This document shows positions 1 through 6,800 of a stretch of DNA of 7,302 nucleotides, one piece after another (position 1 is the first letter of the stretch; the number at the start of each line of letters is the position of its first letter). The notes under the pieces are model-generated. The model had not been told where the DNA came from. It made no database searches and was given only the letters and a program-made list of their open reading frames with translations. Source of the stretch: Bacteroidales bacterium (lineage in GTDB: Bacteria > Bacteroidota > Bacteroidia > Bacteroidales > UBA7960); NCBI GenBank assembly GCA_003555385.1, contig PWHO01000176.1:1-7302 (forward strand). Reading direction: 5' to 3'. The position numbers and the translations under genes were made by a program.

Positions 1-618
1 CGGAAACTCAATGGCATTGCGGAAAAGCTGGATATCCCGCTGCCCCCCGCTTTCCTCATCACCGGATTCACCGAACTCCTTCAGGAAATTGTCCATATCA
101 ATGGCATCAAACACCCTTTTATCCGAAGATGCATCCTCGCCCACCACATGCTTCATGATGAAGTTGGACAAAGCCATGGTAAAACTGATGATGGGATACA
201 ATATATAATAGATCACCGTTACGGGCAGGGCAAAAACCTCCAGGAAACGGTTGGGATTGATGCGGAAAAGACTTTTGGGCAGAAACTCCGCAAAGATCAG
301 GATCACCAGGGCGGACATGAGAGTCTGCAGCAGGAAAACAAGCAGTTCACCGCTGACAGGAGCGGGCAAAAAGCGGTAAAGGAAGGGTTCAAGCATGGCC
401 GCCGTGGCAATACCATATATTACCAGGGCGATATTGTTTCCCACCAGCATGGTGGAAATGAAGCTGGACTCGGAACGGACAAAGCGGGACAGCAATTTGG
501 CGGCAAATCTGCCCCCCTGCTTATCCACCTCCACTTTCAGCTTATTGGCCGCAACAAAGGCAATCTCCATTCCGGAAAAAAATGCAGAAAACAGCAAACT
601 GACCAGAATAATTGTCAT
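1..618 (-). CDS. CNNM-domain (DUF21) CorC/HlyC-like membrane protein, N-terminal part only
   Basis: The frame starts with ATG at 618 and stays open for 206 codons to the window edge, so the C-terminus is missing. The start reads MTIILVSLLFSAFFSGMEIA. Hydrophobic segments lie near residues 1-24, 52-77, 91-112 and 129-150. The motifs FSGMEIAF (14-21), LVGNNIALVIYG (58-69) and AEFLPKS (110-116) fit the CNNM transmembrane domain, where FSxxExA, GNN and E-x-x-PK are typical. From about residue 165 it turns acidic and cytosolic (DIQLFRNAIEF at the edge), where CBS and CorC_HlyC domains normally follow; these are outside the window. Relatives are inner-membrane proteins linked to magnesium/cobalt transport or annotated as hemolysins; in Bacteroidota some resemble the gliding protein GldE. 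I do not assign a substrate. The start overlaps the lptC stop as ATGA, indicating translational coupling at the end of the operon seen here. Confidence 0.9.
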   Translation of the reverse strand, partial: MTIILVSLLFSAFFSGMEIAFVAANKLKVEVDKQGGRFAAKLLSRFVRSESSFISTMLVGNNIALVIYGIATAAMLEPFLYRFLPAPVSGELLVFLLQTLMSALVILIFAEFLPKSLFRINPNRFLEVFALPVTVIYYILYPIISFTMALSNFIMKHVVGEDASSDKRVFDAIDMDNFLKEFGESGDEESGGQRDIQLFRNAIEFP

Positions 619-1406
619 TGTACAGGATCTGTGCTTTGGGTTTCCTCTGTTGTGTCTTCATTCTCCCCGTTGGGGTCGGGACGCTCTTCCATGTTCCCTG
701 CAGGCGACCGCTCCTCATCCGGCAAAGGTTCGTCCACCGGTTCCGCCGCGGGCGACCGCTCCTCATCCGGGTCGGGGGCTTCTTCCGGGGTCACTTCCTG
801 CGGCTGCTCCTCTCCCGCGGGGTCGGCCTCCCTTATCTCCTCCCCTTCGCCCCGCGGGCGGGTTTCCGCCTGGAACGTGCCTCTGGGGCTGGTGATCTTC
901 CATCGGTCGAAACGCTCATCCGACTCAAGCCCTTCCCCGTAAAGGACCTCATCTTCAGTGGTAATTTTTACAAATTTATCAGAATAAATGGTTTCCTCCT
1001 TCTGATTCCACGTTAATTGTTCGGTATTGAGGCGTTCCCCGGCCTCATTGATCACCACCACATCATTGCGAGCCTCCACGACCTCCGGATCGTCGTAACT
1101 GATGGCATACTTGGCCGACATACTGGAGGTCTCGTTTCCGAGCGTATCGTAAAACTGTACCTGCAACCCTCTGGGCATTTCCAGGTAAGGCTCCTCCCCC
1201 TCGTAACGGTCCATTTGCTCCGCATTCAGGATCATCCGGGTATGCCCCTCGTCCGAGTAGACCATCTCCACATTAAATACCGACTCCATCGGCCCTTCGT
1301 CGATTCGGGTCAGCTCATCAATGGTCTGCAGGTCGCTCTGACATGAAAACAACAGGGCCATCCCAAGAAGGAAAACAATGCTTTTGTATCGAATGTGGTT
1401 CACCAT
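615..1406 (-). CDS. lptC: LPS export protein LptC with an acidic C-terminal extension
   Basis: This 263-residue protein begins MVNHIRYKSIVFLLGMALLF and continues to a lipobox-like LFSC with Cys22, so it is probably a lipoprotein or is anchored by its N-terminal segment. Residues 30-181 have the LptC/OstA-like beta pattern: FNVEMVYSDEG, LEMPRGLQVQFYD, SAKYAISYDDPEVVEARNDVVV and ITSPRGTFQAE. LptC sits between LptFG and LptA and passes lipopolysaccharide across the periplasm. Typical LptC proteins are near 180-200 residues. Here residues 182-263 add a Pro/Glu/Asp-rich tail containing two copies of PDEERSPA or close variants, with no family domain I recognise. The gene starts 12 nt after the upstream TPR gene and overlaps the downstream CNNM gene by 4 nt. 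Its first 130 bp are duplicated as a dead fragment at 2883-3023. The family assignment is firm; the function of the tail is unknown. Confidence 0.88.
   Translation of the reverse strand: MVNHIRYKSIVFLLGMALLFSCQSDLQTIDELTRIDEGPMESVFNVEMVYSDEGHTRMILNAEQMDRYEGEEPYLEMPRGLQVQFYDTLGNETSSMSAKYAISYDDPEVVEARNDVVVINEAGERLNTEQLTWNQKEETIYSDKFVKITTEDEVLYGEGLESDERFDRWKITSPRGTFQAETRPRGEGEEIREADPAGEEQPQEVTPEEAPDPDEERSPAAEPVDEPLPDEERSPAGNMEERPDPNGENEDTTEETQSTDPVQ
703..770. repeat. Exact 20-bp direct repeat inside the lptC tail
   Basis: The plus-strand sequence GGCGACCGCTCCTCATCCGG occurs at 703-722 and again at 751-770, an offset of 48 bp (16 codons). Both copies are in the same frame of lptC and encode PDEERSPA. 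The offset keeps the frame, so the acidic tail probably grew by in-frame duplication. Confidence 0.9.
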
Positions 1407-1418
1407 ATATATGCGTTG

Positions 1419-2816
1419 CTATCTGGCTCTGATCGTCGTATTCCGGTTAATCCAGCATCCCACCCTGTAAGAATCTCCTTCGCTGTGTCCATGGAAGAAA
1501 ATATCATCACTAATGGGGAAGTACTGGCGATACACAGTAACCAATTCCTGTGCCCGATCCTCTACAGAGGGATCTTCGGCTGCCCGGGCAGCTTCCTGGA
1601 ACATATCCACAGCTACCCAATAAGCGGTTTGCTTTGTAAACTCATTGTCGCCACATTGGTCGGCACTGTCTGCATACATCTCGCCAATCAAAATCAGCGG
1701 ACGGCCATCGTTGGGATTCACTTCATGGGCTTCATTGGCATAGGTCCGTGCCCTGGCCATACGATTCAGCTGCCTGTAGCTGGTTTCAGCCATAATCCTG
1801 TAAGCGGTGAAAATACGGTTTTGGTTCTCATCAGGGCTATCCTCGACATAAAGATCAATGGACTGTTCAAAAAAATCGATTGCCGATTCAAAATTTTCAC
1901 GTTCAAGCTCAAGGCGTCCCATCAAAAAAGCCGATTCGGCATCCGGCTGCAGCGCATACAAACTACGCGTGGCATCATAAAAGAGTTCCGTATCGGTACA
2001 TCCTGAATTATCAAGCATTTCCGTCATCCGCTCCAGGAGTTCAAGGTCTTCCGGGTTTTCCTCGTACCGGCCTTCAAACATGCCTACCAGTGCATCACAA
2101 GTGGCATACGGCTCAAACATCGTTTCGATATTGTTTTTGGCAGGACGGTAATAGCGTTCCTCTTCCGGATTATTCTCCAGGTTATATTCAATGATCTCCA
2201 TGGCCCTTTCGTAGCGGAAAACAATTTCTGAAGGATCCATCGTCCCGGCTTCCACCTTGCGGATCACCGATTGCATGTTGATCGGCAATACATCCGCACT
2301 GGTCTGCATGCCGCGAAGTTCAATGGATTCCTCGGTCATGTCAATGAGCTCATCCACACGATCGGGCTGAAGCTGATACAGGTCAGCCGCTTTACGTCCG
2401 AGCAGCCGGCCTCTCTCGCCGAAATACTCAATGCGCCGATCATACAACGTCATCAGGCTGTCCACCCAGGCTTGCTGCACTTCAGGAGTTTCGGCCTCCT
2501 GGAAAAAATACTTCATCATGTTGGCACCATGAATATATGTATTGACAGTGGCTGCCGGGCAGTCCTCAAACATGTAGAGCCATGGCTCAAAAGCCATCTC
2601 GTAATTCCTCTGCCGGTAATATTCATCGTATAACGACCAGTTCCTGACACATTGAACGCTGTCCGCCCCATAGCGGTCGTCCCTGTCCTGTTCCGGCTGA
2701 ACCCTTATATCGTTGTCCTCATTGCCGGTATGGGTTGAATCTGTTTCGGAAAGACTGGCGCACGAAGAAAAGAAGAGCGCCACGGCGATCAGTGCGAAAA
2801 GTTTCATTGCTTTCAT
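1419..2816 (-). CDS. TPR-repeat envelope protein, copy B (probable lipoprotein)
   Basis: This 465-residue protein belongs to the TPR family found beside coaX and lptC in Bacteroidota; its molecular role is not known to me. I chose ATG at 2816 (MKAMKLFALIAVALF) over an ATG 60 nt upstream, because it gives a normal signal peptide and matches copy A residue for residue in length. The signal ends FFSSC with Cys19, a lipobox-like site, so the product is probably lipid-anchored. Helical repeat segments are visible at about 293-322 (AESAFLMGRLELERENFESA) and 338-370 (AYRIMAETSYRQLNR). By eye it is about 85% identical to copy A overall. Differences are concentrated in the first 51 residues (about 20 of some 68). 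Six mature cysteines (56, 86, 240, 273, 388, 454) are shared; Cys327 of copy A is Ser here. It ends 12 nt before lptC. Confidence 0.88.
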   Translation of the reverse strand: MKAMKLFALIAVALFFSSCASLSETDSTHTGNEDNDIRVQPEQDRDDRYGADSVQCVRNWSLYDEYYRQRNYEMAFEPWLYMFEDCPAATVNTYIHGANMMKYFFQEAETPEVQQAWVDSLMTLYDRRIEYFGERGRLLGRKAADLYQLQPDRVDELIDMTEESIELRGMQTSADVLPINMQSVIRKVEAGTMDPSEIVFRYERAMEIIEYNLENNPEEERYYRPAKNNIETMFEPYATCDALVGMFEGRYEENPEDLELLERMTEMLDNSGCTDTELFYDATRSLYALQPDAESAFLMGRLELERENFESAIDFFEQSIDLYVEDSPDENQNRIFTAYRIMAETSYRQLNRMARARTYANEAHEVNPNDGRPLILIGEMYADSADQCGDNEFTKQTAYWVAVDMFQEAARAAEDPSVEDRAQELVTVYRQYFPISDDIFFHGHSEGDSYRVGCWINRNTTIRAR

Positions 2817-2862
2817 CTTTTTGTTATCGTTGTTGGTTATGATGGTGTGCAGAACTTTCCAT

Positions 2863-2896
2863 TTAACCGAATCCACCGGTTAACCGACTCCACCGG
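2863..2896. repeat. 17-bp tandem repeat at the duplication breakpoint
   Basis: TTAACCGAATCCACCGG (2863-2879) is followed directly by TTAACCGACTCCACCGG (2880-2896), with one mismatch. The second copy is the point where homology to lptC begins; the first joins it to the leader of TPR copy B. It therefore marks the junction between the two duplicated units. Confidence 0.85.
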
Positions 2897-3023
2897 CCCT
2901 TCCTCAAATGCGGGTCAGCTAATTAATGCGCTGCAGGATGGCCTGCAGATCGCTCCGACATGAAAAAAGCATTGCCATCCCGAAAAGGAAAGCAATGCTT
3001 TTGTATCGAATGCTGTTCGCCAT
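2883..3023 (-). pseudogene. Decayed 5' fragment of lptC
   Basis: Read on the minus strand from ATG at 3023, this stretch is a clear copy of the start of the intact lptC. MANSIRYKSIAFLFGMAMLF corresponds to MVNHIRYKSIVFLLGMALLF, followed by SCRSDLQ against SCQSDLQ. After that a small insertion shifts the frame and TAG at 2919-2921 ends it after 34 codons. DNA similarity to lptC nevertheless continues through the equivalents of LTRI and EGPMESV to about 2883, where it stops. The fragment lies 12 nt after the stop of TPR copy A, exactly as lptC lies 12 nt after copy B. It is best read as the truncated end of the duplicated segment. A 34-residue lipopeptide with an LFSC lipobox could still be made, but nothing shows that it is. 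Confidence 0.9.
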
Positions 3024-3035
3024 GTAAATGCGTTA

Positions 3036-4433
3036 CTATCTGGCTCTGATGGTCGTGTTGCGGTTGATCCAACATCCCACCCTGTAGGAGTCCCCTTCGC
3101 TGTATCCATGGAAGAAGATCTCTTCATTGTTGGGGAAGTATTGGCGATAAGTATTGCTCAGTTGCTGTGCCCGATCCTGCACAGAAGGGTCTTCGGCTGC
3201 CCGGGCAGCTTCCTGGAACTTATCCACAGCCACCCAATAGGCGGTTTTTTTGGTAAACTCATCGTCTCCGCACTGGTCTGAACTTGCGGCATACATTTCA
3301 CCGATCAGAATCAGCGGACGGCCATCGGTGGGATCCACCTCATGGGCTTCATTGGCATAGGTCCGTGCCCTGGCCTTACGGTTGAGCTCCCTGTAACTGG
3401 TTTCAGCCATAATCCTGTAAGCGGTGAAAATACGGCTTTGGTTCTCATCGGGGCAATCCTCGACATAAAGATCAATAGACTGTTCAAAATAATCGATTGC
3501 CGATTCAAAATTTTCACGTTCAATTTCCAGACGTCCCATCAGGAAGGCCGATTCGGCATCCGGCTGCAGCGCATACAAACTGCGGGTGGCTTCATAAAAG
3601 AGTTCGGTATCGGCACATCCTGCATTGTCGAGCATTTCGGTAATCCGCTCCAGGAGTTCAAGGTCTTCAGGGTTTTCTTCGTACCGGCCTTCAAACATGC
3701 CTACCAGTGCATCACAAGTGGCATACGGCTCAAACATTCTTTCAATATTGTTTTTGGCGGGACGGTAAAAGCGCTCCTCTTCCGGATTATTCTCCAGGTT
3801 ATATTCAATGATCTCCATGGCCCTTTCATAGCGGGAAATAATCTCTGCAGGATCCATCGTTCCGGCTTCCACCGTGCGGATCACCGATTGCATGTTGATC
3901 AGCAACACATCCGCACTGCTCTGCATGCCGCGAAGTTCAATAGACTCTTCGGTCATCTCAATGAGCTCATCCACACGATTGGGCTGAAGCTGATACATGT
4001 CAGCCGCTTTACGTCCGAGCACCCGGCCTTTCTCGCCAAAATACTCAATGCGCTGATCGTACAAAGTCATCAGGCTGTCCACCCAGGCTTCCTGCTCTTC
4101 GGGGGTTTCGGCTTCCTGGTAAAAATACTTCATCATGTTGGCACCATGGATATATATATTGACAGTGGCTGCCGGGCAGTCCTCAAACAAGTACTTCCAT
4201 GGCTCAAAAGCCATCTCGTAATTCCTCTGCCGGTAATATTCAGCGTATAACGACCAGTTCCTGACACATTGAACGCTGTCTTCACCATAGCGGTCGTCCC
4301 TGTCCTGTTCCAGGTAAACGCTCATATCGGCGGCTTCAGAGCCGGCATAAGCTGAATTAGTTTCTGCAAAACTGATGCCCGCGGAAAGGAAGAGAGCCAC
4401 GGCGGTCAGTGCGAAAAGTTTCATTGCTTTCAT
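3036..4433 (-). CDS. TPR-repeat envelope protein, copy A (probable periplasmic protein)
   Basis: This 465-residue paralogue of the next gene starts MKAMKLFALTAVALFLSAGI; a second in-frame ATG at 4424 is also possible. It has a signal peptidase I type site (SFA then ETNS, near residue 23) and Gly19 where copy B has Cys, so it is probably soluble in the periplasm. The mature part opens with DRDDRYGEDSVQCVRNWSLY, followed by YYRQRNYEMAFEPW and FEDCPAATVNIYIHGANMMK. These are characteristic of the Bacteroidota TPR protein between the coaX-linked barrel gene and lptC. TPR-like helices are plain at about 293-322 and 338-370. Seven mature cysteines are present (56, 86, 240, 273, 327, 388, 454), suggesting disulphides (inference). 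The gene begins 54 nt after the barrel gene; this gap contains no promoter I can recognise. The role is unknown; a scaffold or binding protein linked to envelope assembly is plausible. Confidence 0.9.
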   Translation of the reverse strand: MKAMKLFALTAVALFLSAGISFAETNSAYAGSEAADMSVYLEQDRDDRYGEDSVQCVRNWSLYAEYYRQRNYEMAFEPWKYLFEDCPAATVNIYIHGANMMKYFYQEAETPEEQEAWVDSLMTLYDQRIEYFGEKGRVLGRKAADMYQLQPNRVDELIEMTEESIELRGMQSSADVLLINMQSVIRTVEAGTMDPAEIISRYERAMEIIEYNLENNPEEERFYRPAKNNIERMFEPYATCDALVGMFEGRYEENPEDLELLERITEMLDNAGCADTELFYEATRSLYALQPDAESAFLMGRLEIERENFESAIDYFEQSIDLYVEDCPDENQSRIFTAYRIMAETSYRELNRKARARTYANEAHEVDPTDGRPLILIGEMYAASSDQCGDDEFTKKTAYWVAVDKFQEAARAAEDPSVQDRAQQLSNTYRQYFPNNEEIFFHGYSEGDSYRVGCWINRNTTIRAR

Positions 4434-4487
4434 CTGTTTTAATTATTGTTGTTGGTTATGATGGTATGCGGGATTTTCCCTTTAAAA

Positions 4488-5765
4488 TCAGTAGAACCTC
4501 CTTCTGATAAACCACTGTTCGTAGATGTTGATGCCAACGTTCAGGCGATAAAAGTCTTCCTGCATCAAATGGCCGTCGTCAGATCCACGCTGGCTGTACT
4601 CAAAGCCAATGGTTACTCCATTAAAAGTTCTTCTGACCGGTATGTTCAGTCCAAAACTTATGCCAAACTCATTCAGGGGGTCGGCATCGGGCTGGAAATG
4701 GGCCTGTCCATAACGCAACCCGGCCGAATAACGAATTCGCCGGAAGATGTTTGTATAGGTCTCTCTGGTGGGTGTAAACTCCACCCCCGCGGCAAGCTGG
4801 TAACTGTTGTTGAAGTCTTCCTGTTCTCCCATGATTTCATAAGACTCCCAGTTTTGCCACTGAAAATCCATCCCTGTACTCCAGCTGGGATTGATTTTGG
4901 CAAAAAACCCGGCGCCCCAGTAGGCAGGCAGCGTCAAAGTCCCCTCATCAAACTCCCTGTAAGAAATCGTGTCATAATCAAGCACCCCGGGAAGCGAACG
5001 GCGCAAAGTTTCCGATCGGTCCACTGTGGCATCTGTCTGGTTCCCGGCTGTAACACCGAATGTAATATTCCGTTCGGGAGATACCTCGTGCGTATACTGA
5101 AGCCCGACACCCATGAGCCAGCCCCTTACCCTGTCGGTATTGATCAGGTTGGTGCGATATACACCAACGGAGTCCGACAACACAGAAGTTTCATTGTTGA
5201 TATCCCCGAAAATGTAGGACATATTCACACCGGCCGAAAAACCGGGAAGAAATTCAAAAGCACTGCCCAGGAACACCTGATTCAGCCCTCCGCTGCCCTC
5301 ATATATGTAATTTACTGAACCGGCCTCCTCCTGGCGGGCATCCCGGATCTGATACCCCACAGAACTATAAGGCTTCAGCCCGGCGGCAAAAGACCACCAG
5401 CTGGTCACTGGAAAACCAAGAGAGAGTTGGCCCAGTGTAAGGAAATCCGATTGCTGCTTGATATTTTGTGTTTTCTGCTCATAAAAATGGGAAAACAGGG
5501 TGGTTTCAAACACAAAGGATTGGCTGTCAAAACCCGAATAAGATGCCGGGTTCACATCGTTGACCGACATATTACTCTTATAACCAAGGCTTAAACCACC
5601 GCCTCCCAAATTCTGGAAATAGTTATTGAACCGGAGCTCTCCAACACCGAACATGGAATATGGCATGTTGATGCGCGCACCCGCCATTGCTTCCTGGCGG
5701 GGCAAAAGCAGACTTCCGGCGCAAAGAATAGCCGCAATAAAGGTGATTCTAAAGGTGTTGTACAT
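4488..5765 (-). CDS. Outer-membrane beta-barrel protein of the coaX-linked Bacteroidota family
   Basis: This 425-residue protein has a signal peptide ending near residue 28 (PRQEAMA then GARIN). After it comes PYSMFGVGELRFNNYFQNLG, the PYSxFGxG opening typical of a Bacteroidota outer-membrane family often annotated as a hypothetical or FadL-like protein. NPASYSGFDSQSFVFETTLFS follows. The remainder alternates short amphipathic strands rich in Gly, Tyr, Phe and Trp (for example YWGAGFFAKINPSWSTGMDF and ITFGVTAGNQTD), as expected for a barrel of about 14 strands. The last residue is Tyr, consistent with a BAM C-terminal signal. Transported substrate is unknown; resemblance to the FadL class only suggests small hydrophobic compounds. 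The start codon lies inside the end of coaX (17-nt overlap), so translation is probably coupled. Start confidence is high because it gives a complete signal peptide. Confidence 0.87.
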   Translation of the reverse strand: MYNTFRITFIAAILCAGSLLLPRQEAMAGARINMPYSMFGVGELRFNNYFQNLGGGGLSLGYKSNMSVNDVNPASYSGFDSQSFVFETTLFSHFYEQKTQNIKQQSDFLTLGQLSLGFPVTSWWSFAAGLKPYSSVGYQIRDARQEEAGSVNYIYEGSGGLNQVFLGSAFEFLPGFSAGVNMSYIFGDINNETSVLSDSVGVYRTNLINTDRVRGWLMGVGLQYTHEVSPERNITFGVTAGNQTDATVDRSETLRRSLPGVLDYDTISYREFDEGTLTLPAYWGAGFFAKINPSWSTGMDFQWQNWESYEIMGEQEDFNNSYQLAAGVEFTPTRETYTNIFRRIRYSAGLRYGQAHFQPDADPLNEFGISFGLNIPVRRTFNGVTIGFEYSQRGSDDGHLMQEDFYRLNVGINIYEQWFIRRRFY

Positions 5766-6795
5766 TATGCTTAAGCATTAAATTCAATCCATGCAGGACG
5801 ACATTGTCGACTGCAAATATCCTATTTTTTAGTTTTTTGTCAAAGAAAATTGCATCCCCTCCACTCAAAATAACGTTAAAAAAACTTATATTTTTTCGCC
5901 AAATTTCGATGAGGCCGTCAATTTCTGCGACCATACCGGTCGTAACACCCGCCAGCATGGAGCTCTCGGTAGTTTGACCGGGCAAATCGGTAATCGATTC
6001 ATTCAATTCAATCAGCGGCAGCTTTCCGGTAAAATGATGCATCGCCTTAAGCCGCATCTGCAAACCGGGTGCAATGCTTCCCCCGAGATATTCGCCCTTT
6101 TCCGTCACAAAATCAGTGGTCAGGCAGGTTCCGGCATTGATCACCAGGGTGTTTTCTTTCGGAAAGAAAACCGTAGCGGCCAGCGCCGAGGCCAGGCGAT
6201 CGCTGCCCAAAGTTTCCGGGGTCTTATATAATAAGGTAATGGGCAGTTTCAAATGAACGCCCGCCACCAGGATCGGGAGGCCTTGTTGCTGCAGGAAGTT
6301 CAGTTCAGGAGGTGGGGGTGGAGTTGCGAGGGGTTTCCTGGGGGAATCGTTCGGATGTCCGCTTCCGCGGGATGGGTGATTCGCCGGGCTGTCAGGCTGG
6401 CTAATGCCTTCCCGCGGCACCGGGCTGTCCTCCGGGCCATTTGCGTGCTGCCCCTGCAGGGCGTCTGGGCCCTTTCCGCCGGGGGTGTGCGATGCGGTTC
6501 CGCTTTCGCGGGATGCGTAATTCGCCGGGCCGCCAGTTTTGTCAGCGCTTGCCCGCGGCACCGGGCTGTGATCCTGGTTCGCGCTTGCCCGGGGTTCATG
6601 ACCATTCCGGGGTTCATGACCATCACCGGATCCCCTTACCGTAGATACAATCACCGCTTTCGGCCCATACTTATTGACCAGCCCCCGGATCGCATCCCGG
6701 TTCACATCCGGGCCCGTCCAAAGCTCCTCCAGGTGGTCATCTTTGAAAATGGCCGCCTTGGTGAGGGTGTTGCCGATGTCAATAATCAGGTTGAT
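5749..6795 (-). CDS. coaX: Type III pantothenate kinase with a large in-frame low-complexity insertion and a non-ATG start
   Basis: CoaX phosphorylates pantothenate in the cytosol, the first step of coenzyme A synthesis. Family motifs are present in order: NLIIDIGNT (phosphate binding, residues 2-10), YKTPETLGSDRLA (190-202), NAGTCLTTDF (220-229), GGSIAPG (238-244) and SGGD (311-314). The family norm is about 240-260 residues; this frame is 348. The excess is residues 55-162, a Pro/Gly/Ser/His-rich stretch between VIVSTVR and ELNFLQQQGLPI. The start is unusual: MNLIIDIGNT is expected, but the codon at 6795-6793 is ATC. No ATG, GTG or TTG exists between the upstream in-frame TAA (6813-6811) and GTG at 6705, which would remove the DIGNT motif. 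I set the start at the ATC; CTG at 6789 or ATT at 6786 are alternatives. TAG at 5749 overlaps the next gene. The family is certain; activity is not. Confidence 0.88.
   Translation of the reverse strand: MNLIIDIGNTLTKAAIFKDDHLEELWTGPDVNRDAIRGLVNKYGPKAVIVSTVRGSGDGHEPRNGHEPRASANQDHSPVPRASADKTGGPANYASRESGTASHTPGGKGPDALQGQHANGPEDSPVPREGISQPDSPANHPSRGSGHPNDSPRKPLATPPPPPELNFLQQQGLPILVAGVHLKLPITLLYKTPETLGSDRLASALAATVFFPKENTLVINAGTCLTTDFVTEKGEYLGGSIAPGLQMRLKAMHHFTGKLPLIELNESITDLPGQTTESSMLAGVTTGMVAEIDGLIEIWRKNISFFNVILSGGDAIFFDKKLKNRIFAVDNVVLHGLNLMLKHNVQHL
6310..6633 (-). repeat. Repetitive G+C-rich insertion within coaX
   Basis: This roughly 324-bp (108-codon) stretch interrupts coaX without breaking the frame. 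It contains two 68-bp direct repeats at 6361-6428 and 6502-6569, offset by 141 bp (47 codons), with 14 mismatches by eye. On the protein they read DSPVPR...SPANHPSRGSG and HSPVPR...GPANYASRESG. It ends with a run of five prolines before conserved CoaX sequence resumes. The segment is visibly richer in G+C than the rest of the gene. No transposase, terminal inverted repeats or target-site duplication is evident. Confidence 0.85.
6591..6626. repeat. 18-bp tandem duplication in the coaX insertion
   Basis: GGGGTTCATGACCATTCC (6591-6608) is followed at once by GGGGTTCATGACCATCAC (6609-6626), differing only in the last bases. On the minus strand they encode the repeated NGHEPR/DGHEPR. This suggests recent slippage growth at the N-terminal edge of the insertion. 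Confidence 0.9.
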
Positions 6796-6800
6796 ATTGA

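Larger units (their letters stand above)
1279..4485 (-). repeat. Segmental tandem duplication: leader + TPR gene + 5' end of lptC (two units, period 1617 bp)
   Basis: Unit A covers about 2882-4485 and unit B about 1279-2866. Equivalent landmarks keep a fixed offset: TPR starts 4433 and 2816 (1617), TPR stops 3036 and 1419 (1617), lptC-type starts 3023 and 1406 (1617), and the leader motif GTTGGTTATGATGGT at 4451 and 2832 (1619). Homology runs past the TPR gene on both sides, into the leader up to TTTAA at 4481/2862 and into the first 130 bp of lptC. It is lost abruptly at the end of the outer-membrane gene on one side and inside lptC on the other. That is the pattern of a single tandem duplication whose breakpoints were in the leader and in lptC. 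Confidence 0.93.

Noticed and set aside
2817..2876. 20-codon N-terminal extension of TPR copy B starting MDSVKWKVLH
   Set aside because: It comes from leader sequence fused in frame, would bury the signal peptide, and has no counterpart in copy A.
3342..4250. Long plus-strand open frame of 302 codons opposite TPR copy A, with similar ones opposite copy B and lptC
   Set aside because: They lie antisense to clearly conserved genes, have no signal or family resemblance, and recur in both copies only because the genes are duplicates.
5767..5778. Perfect palindrome ATGCTTAAGCAT
   Set aside because: It lies inside the end of coaX near the barrel start and occurs once; its length and position give no support for an operator.
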